The translations under genes were made by a program, and so were the position numbers. This document shows positions 28,346-29,993 of a DNA stretch of 29,993 bases, piece after piece. Below the pieces are notes generated by a model. It worked only from the letters and a program-made list of their open reading frames with translations. It was not told where the DNA came from and did no database searches. The first letter of the stretch is position 1. Each line of letters starts with the position of its first letter. Source of the DNA: Bacteroidales bacterium UBA1219 (GTDB lineage Bacteria > Bacteroidota > Bacteroidia > Bacteroidales > P3); the NCBI GenBank assembly GCA_002309295.1, contig DBXF01000007.1, positions 215-30,207 on the forward strand, written 5' to 3'.

Positions 28346-29993
28346 TGTACCTCTTTCACGAGGCGGACAGGCCATCCCCAGCTACGGTTGACAGAATATC
28401 CTTGTTGTAGGTTTGGTAAAACATTGTCATTTAAGACACCAAGAACCCTTGCGGCTGATGAACTAGCTTGCGTAGATGAAAAATAACAGCCCACGGCACC
28501 AACTCCCCTCATCTGATGCACATAGCGGTCACCTGCGGCTGGCAAGAAAACACAACCAGCTGCCTCGAGAATAGTATTCCAATCGCTGTACGAAATAACA
28601 TTTGCATTGAATGTCCCATCCGGTGCGTTAGTGCTATTCAAAGGGTAGATGCTAACATCCCAGTTGTCGGGAACAAGTATCAAACCATTAACACCATCTA
28701 CTTGCGCCTTGGCATAGCGCACTCCTGAACAAGTAGTCCTATAGTTTAAAACAAAATTCACCTCTCTATATGTTGGCGTACGCCAAGTGCCGGCGGGGTC
28801 GGTAGTATTGGTTTTAGGGTTGTATATGGCATTGTAAACACCCCAGTCGTAATTGGCGCTTGTGCCCACAAGGTTGGGGTCTGTCATGTTTTTAGAAGGA
28901 CCGTAGCCGAATCTGTTATATGTAAGATCGACATCAGGTGTATTAACACATTCCCACGGTTGAAATCTAAAAGCAAACTGGTCGTTTGCAGTATTGTCGT
29001 AACCGCTTGTGCCCCAGCCAAAAAGGTCTATCCAGCCTTGGTAGTCTTGTGCGATATTGGCATTGTTGCATTTTACGGTCAGATCACCGCCAACGCCATA
29101 TACATTGCCCGCAGTAGCATCGCCAACATAGTCCCACTGGTGCTCGGCAAAACGCCATGTGCCTGCACCGCCCAAGCCGTCGGCAGTGGCGTGAGTGGTG
29201 GCAGTGGTTCCGCCACCAGTGGCACTCCACTGCAGATTGCCGGGGGCAAAAACAACACGCTGAGAAGCACTTACGGAGAAACCGTCGGGGCAACAGAAGC
29301 AGACATCATCAATAGTGTTGGTGTATATGCTGTTCCTTGCCATTGTAGCGGAGGCAATGTTTTTGATGGTACATTTATTGTCGGTGTTTAAAATTGTCAT
29401 AGAGAGGTTTTTAGATTCCATGGGCGGCAGTATTACATAAATATCAGCTCCGGAGGAAATGTCTATGTAGTTGTTTGTGCCGTCGGTGAGGTTTAATGTA
29501 AATGTTTTGGCAGCACTGGCCGCAGGGGTGATGGTGGGGGTAACGCTGTTGTCAACAGTAAAATCGCCTGCCAAGGCTCCGTTGGTGGTGGAGAACACCA
29601 ATTTGCTAGCGTGGGTGTTTGCTACTCCTGCTTGGGTGGCAAGGTGCAGCTTAAGCACGGCGCCGAGGTTGCGCATCTGGAAAACAATTTGTTCCTCGCC
29701 CGTGGGCACAGATGCATAGCCTGCCATAAGGGTGTTGCCGCTCAGGGCGTTGGCGGAGGCGTCGTAGGTCTGTGTGGCGGGGAAATTCACTGTAAGGTTA
29801 CTGGCGGTGAAATGGGCGGGGATAGTGCTGCCGCTGGCCGCACCTGCCAAGGTGGTGGGATACACTGCCCAGTAGATGTCGTTGCCGCCGGAAGGGATGG
29901 CGTAGGCGGTGCCTTCGAACTTTGCGGCTGTGGCATTTGCATACATTCTGGCCAATGGCAGGTTGGTGCCGTTTACATTTATGGCGTCGCCGG
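28342..29993 (-). CDS. Fimbrillin/FISUMP-like surface protein (5' end outside window)
   Basis: At least 550 residues; the frame stays open to the window edge (upstream residues read ...NVNGTNLPL before ARMYANATAAKFEGTAY), so the N-terminus and any lipoprotein signal are missing. The N-terminal half resembles the fimbrillin (FimA/Mfa-like) family of Bacteroidales: GNDIYWAVYPTT, NTLMAGYASVPTGEEQIVFQMRNLGAVLKLHL, YIDISSGADIYVILPPMESKNLSMTI. The C-terminal half begins FSVSASQRVVFAPGNLQWS and continues WRFAEHQWDYVG, WIDLFGWGTSGYDN, TWRTPTYREVNFVLNYR, and FLPAAGDRY ... VGCYFSSTQ ... WGWPVRLVKEVH. It matches the FISUMP-type domain found in many Bacteroidales surface proteins. It is probably a surface-exposed adhesin or carbohydrate-contacting protein. 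It is monocistronic at its 3' end. Confidence 0.85.
   Translation of the reverse strand, partial: GDAINVNGTNLPLARMYANATAAKFEGTAYAIPSGGNDIYWAVYPTTLAGAASGSTIPAHFTASNLTVNFPATQTYDASANALSGNTLMAGYASVPTGEEQIVFQMRNLGAVLKLHLATQAGVANTHASKLVFSTTNGALAGDFTVDNSVTPTITPAASAAKTFTLNLTDGTNNYIDISSGADIYVILPPMESKNLSMTILNTDNKCTIKNIASATMARNSIYTNTIDDVCFCCPDGFSVSASQRVVFAPGNLQWSATGGGTTATTHATADGLGGAGTWRFAEHQWDYVGDATAGNVYGVGGDLTVKCNNANIAQDYQGWIDLFGWGTSGYDNTANDQFAFRFQPWECVNTPDVDLTYNRFGYGPSKNMTDPNLVGTSANYDWGVYNAIYNPKTNTTDPAGTWRTPTYREVNFVLNYRTTCSGVRYAKAQVDGVNGLILVPDNWDVSIYPLNSTNAPDGTFNANVISYSDWNTILEAAGCVFLPAAGDRYVHQMRGVGAVGCYFSSTQASSSAARVLGVLNDNVLPNLQQGYSVNRSWGWPVRLVKEVH

Overview
The window looks like a chromosomal segment of a Bacteroidota member, most likely Bacteroidales. 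Reasons: Bacteroides-type promoters (TTTG, 19-20 nt, TAnnTTTG) sit ahead of the tRNA, rplU, mlaE, porP and yceD transcription units; starts have no obvious Shine-Dalgarno sequence; and there are several type IX secretion (T9SS) components and cargo (PorP/SprF, a PorE-like OmpA protein, PorZ, a C-terminal T9SS sorting domain). Genus and species cannot be told from the sequence alone. There is no CRISPR array, phage or plasmid signature.

Layout. 1-3.0 kb (- strand): the 5' part of hisS and a large T9SS cargo protein. 3.1-4.8 kb (+): two tRNA-Asn genes, a small Cys-rich membrane protein, and rplU-rpmA, closed by a 20-bp terminator stem. 5.0-6.5 kb (-): an MlaF/MlaE-type lipid ABC transporter pair. 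6.6-7.4 kb: a single-domain Y1 (HUH) transposase followed by a hairpin-rich tract. 7.4-9.7 kb (+): three small exported proteins (TPM domain, DnaJ-type zinc-finger repeats, EF-hand). 10.0-13.3 kb (+): a split transketolase whose two subunit genes are separated by an exported von Willebrand A protein gene. 13.3-16.7 kb (+): porP/sprF and an OmpA/PD40/TPR protein. 16.9-21.2 kb (-): an ankyrin-like lipoprotein, yceD-rpmF, and ftsY-rimO. 21.3-27.8 kb (+): porZ-recO-nth and a large protein combining a metalloprotease-like domain, a propeller and a predicted beta-barrel. 28.3 kb to the end (-): a fimbrillin/FISUMP-like surface protein cut by the window edge.

The core genes are ordinary (translation, DNA repair, SRP targeting, pentose phosphate pathway) but are interleaved with envelope and T9SS genes. 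PorP plus the OmpA/PD40 protein, and PorZ, belong to the outer-membrane T9SS machinery that would export proteins such as the one at 657-2870.

The least explained material is intergenic. Almost every long gap carries (i) degenerate tandem arrays with a strict 7-bp period, which in at least six cases lie directly against a stop codon, and (ii) several families of short palindromes whose arms differ between copies but stay complementary. These include two exact 42-nt tandem units at 28229-28312 with a third, inverted copy at 4898-4939. Together with the single-domain Y1 transposase they suggest a REP/RAYT-like dispersal system. This is inference and no direct link is shown.
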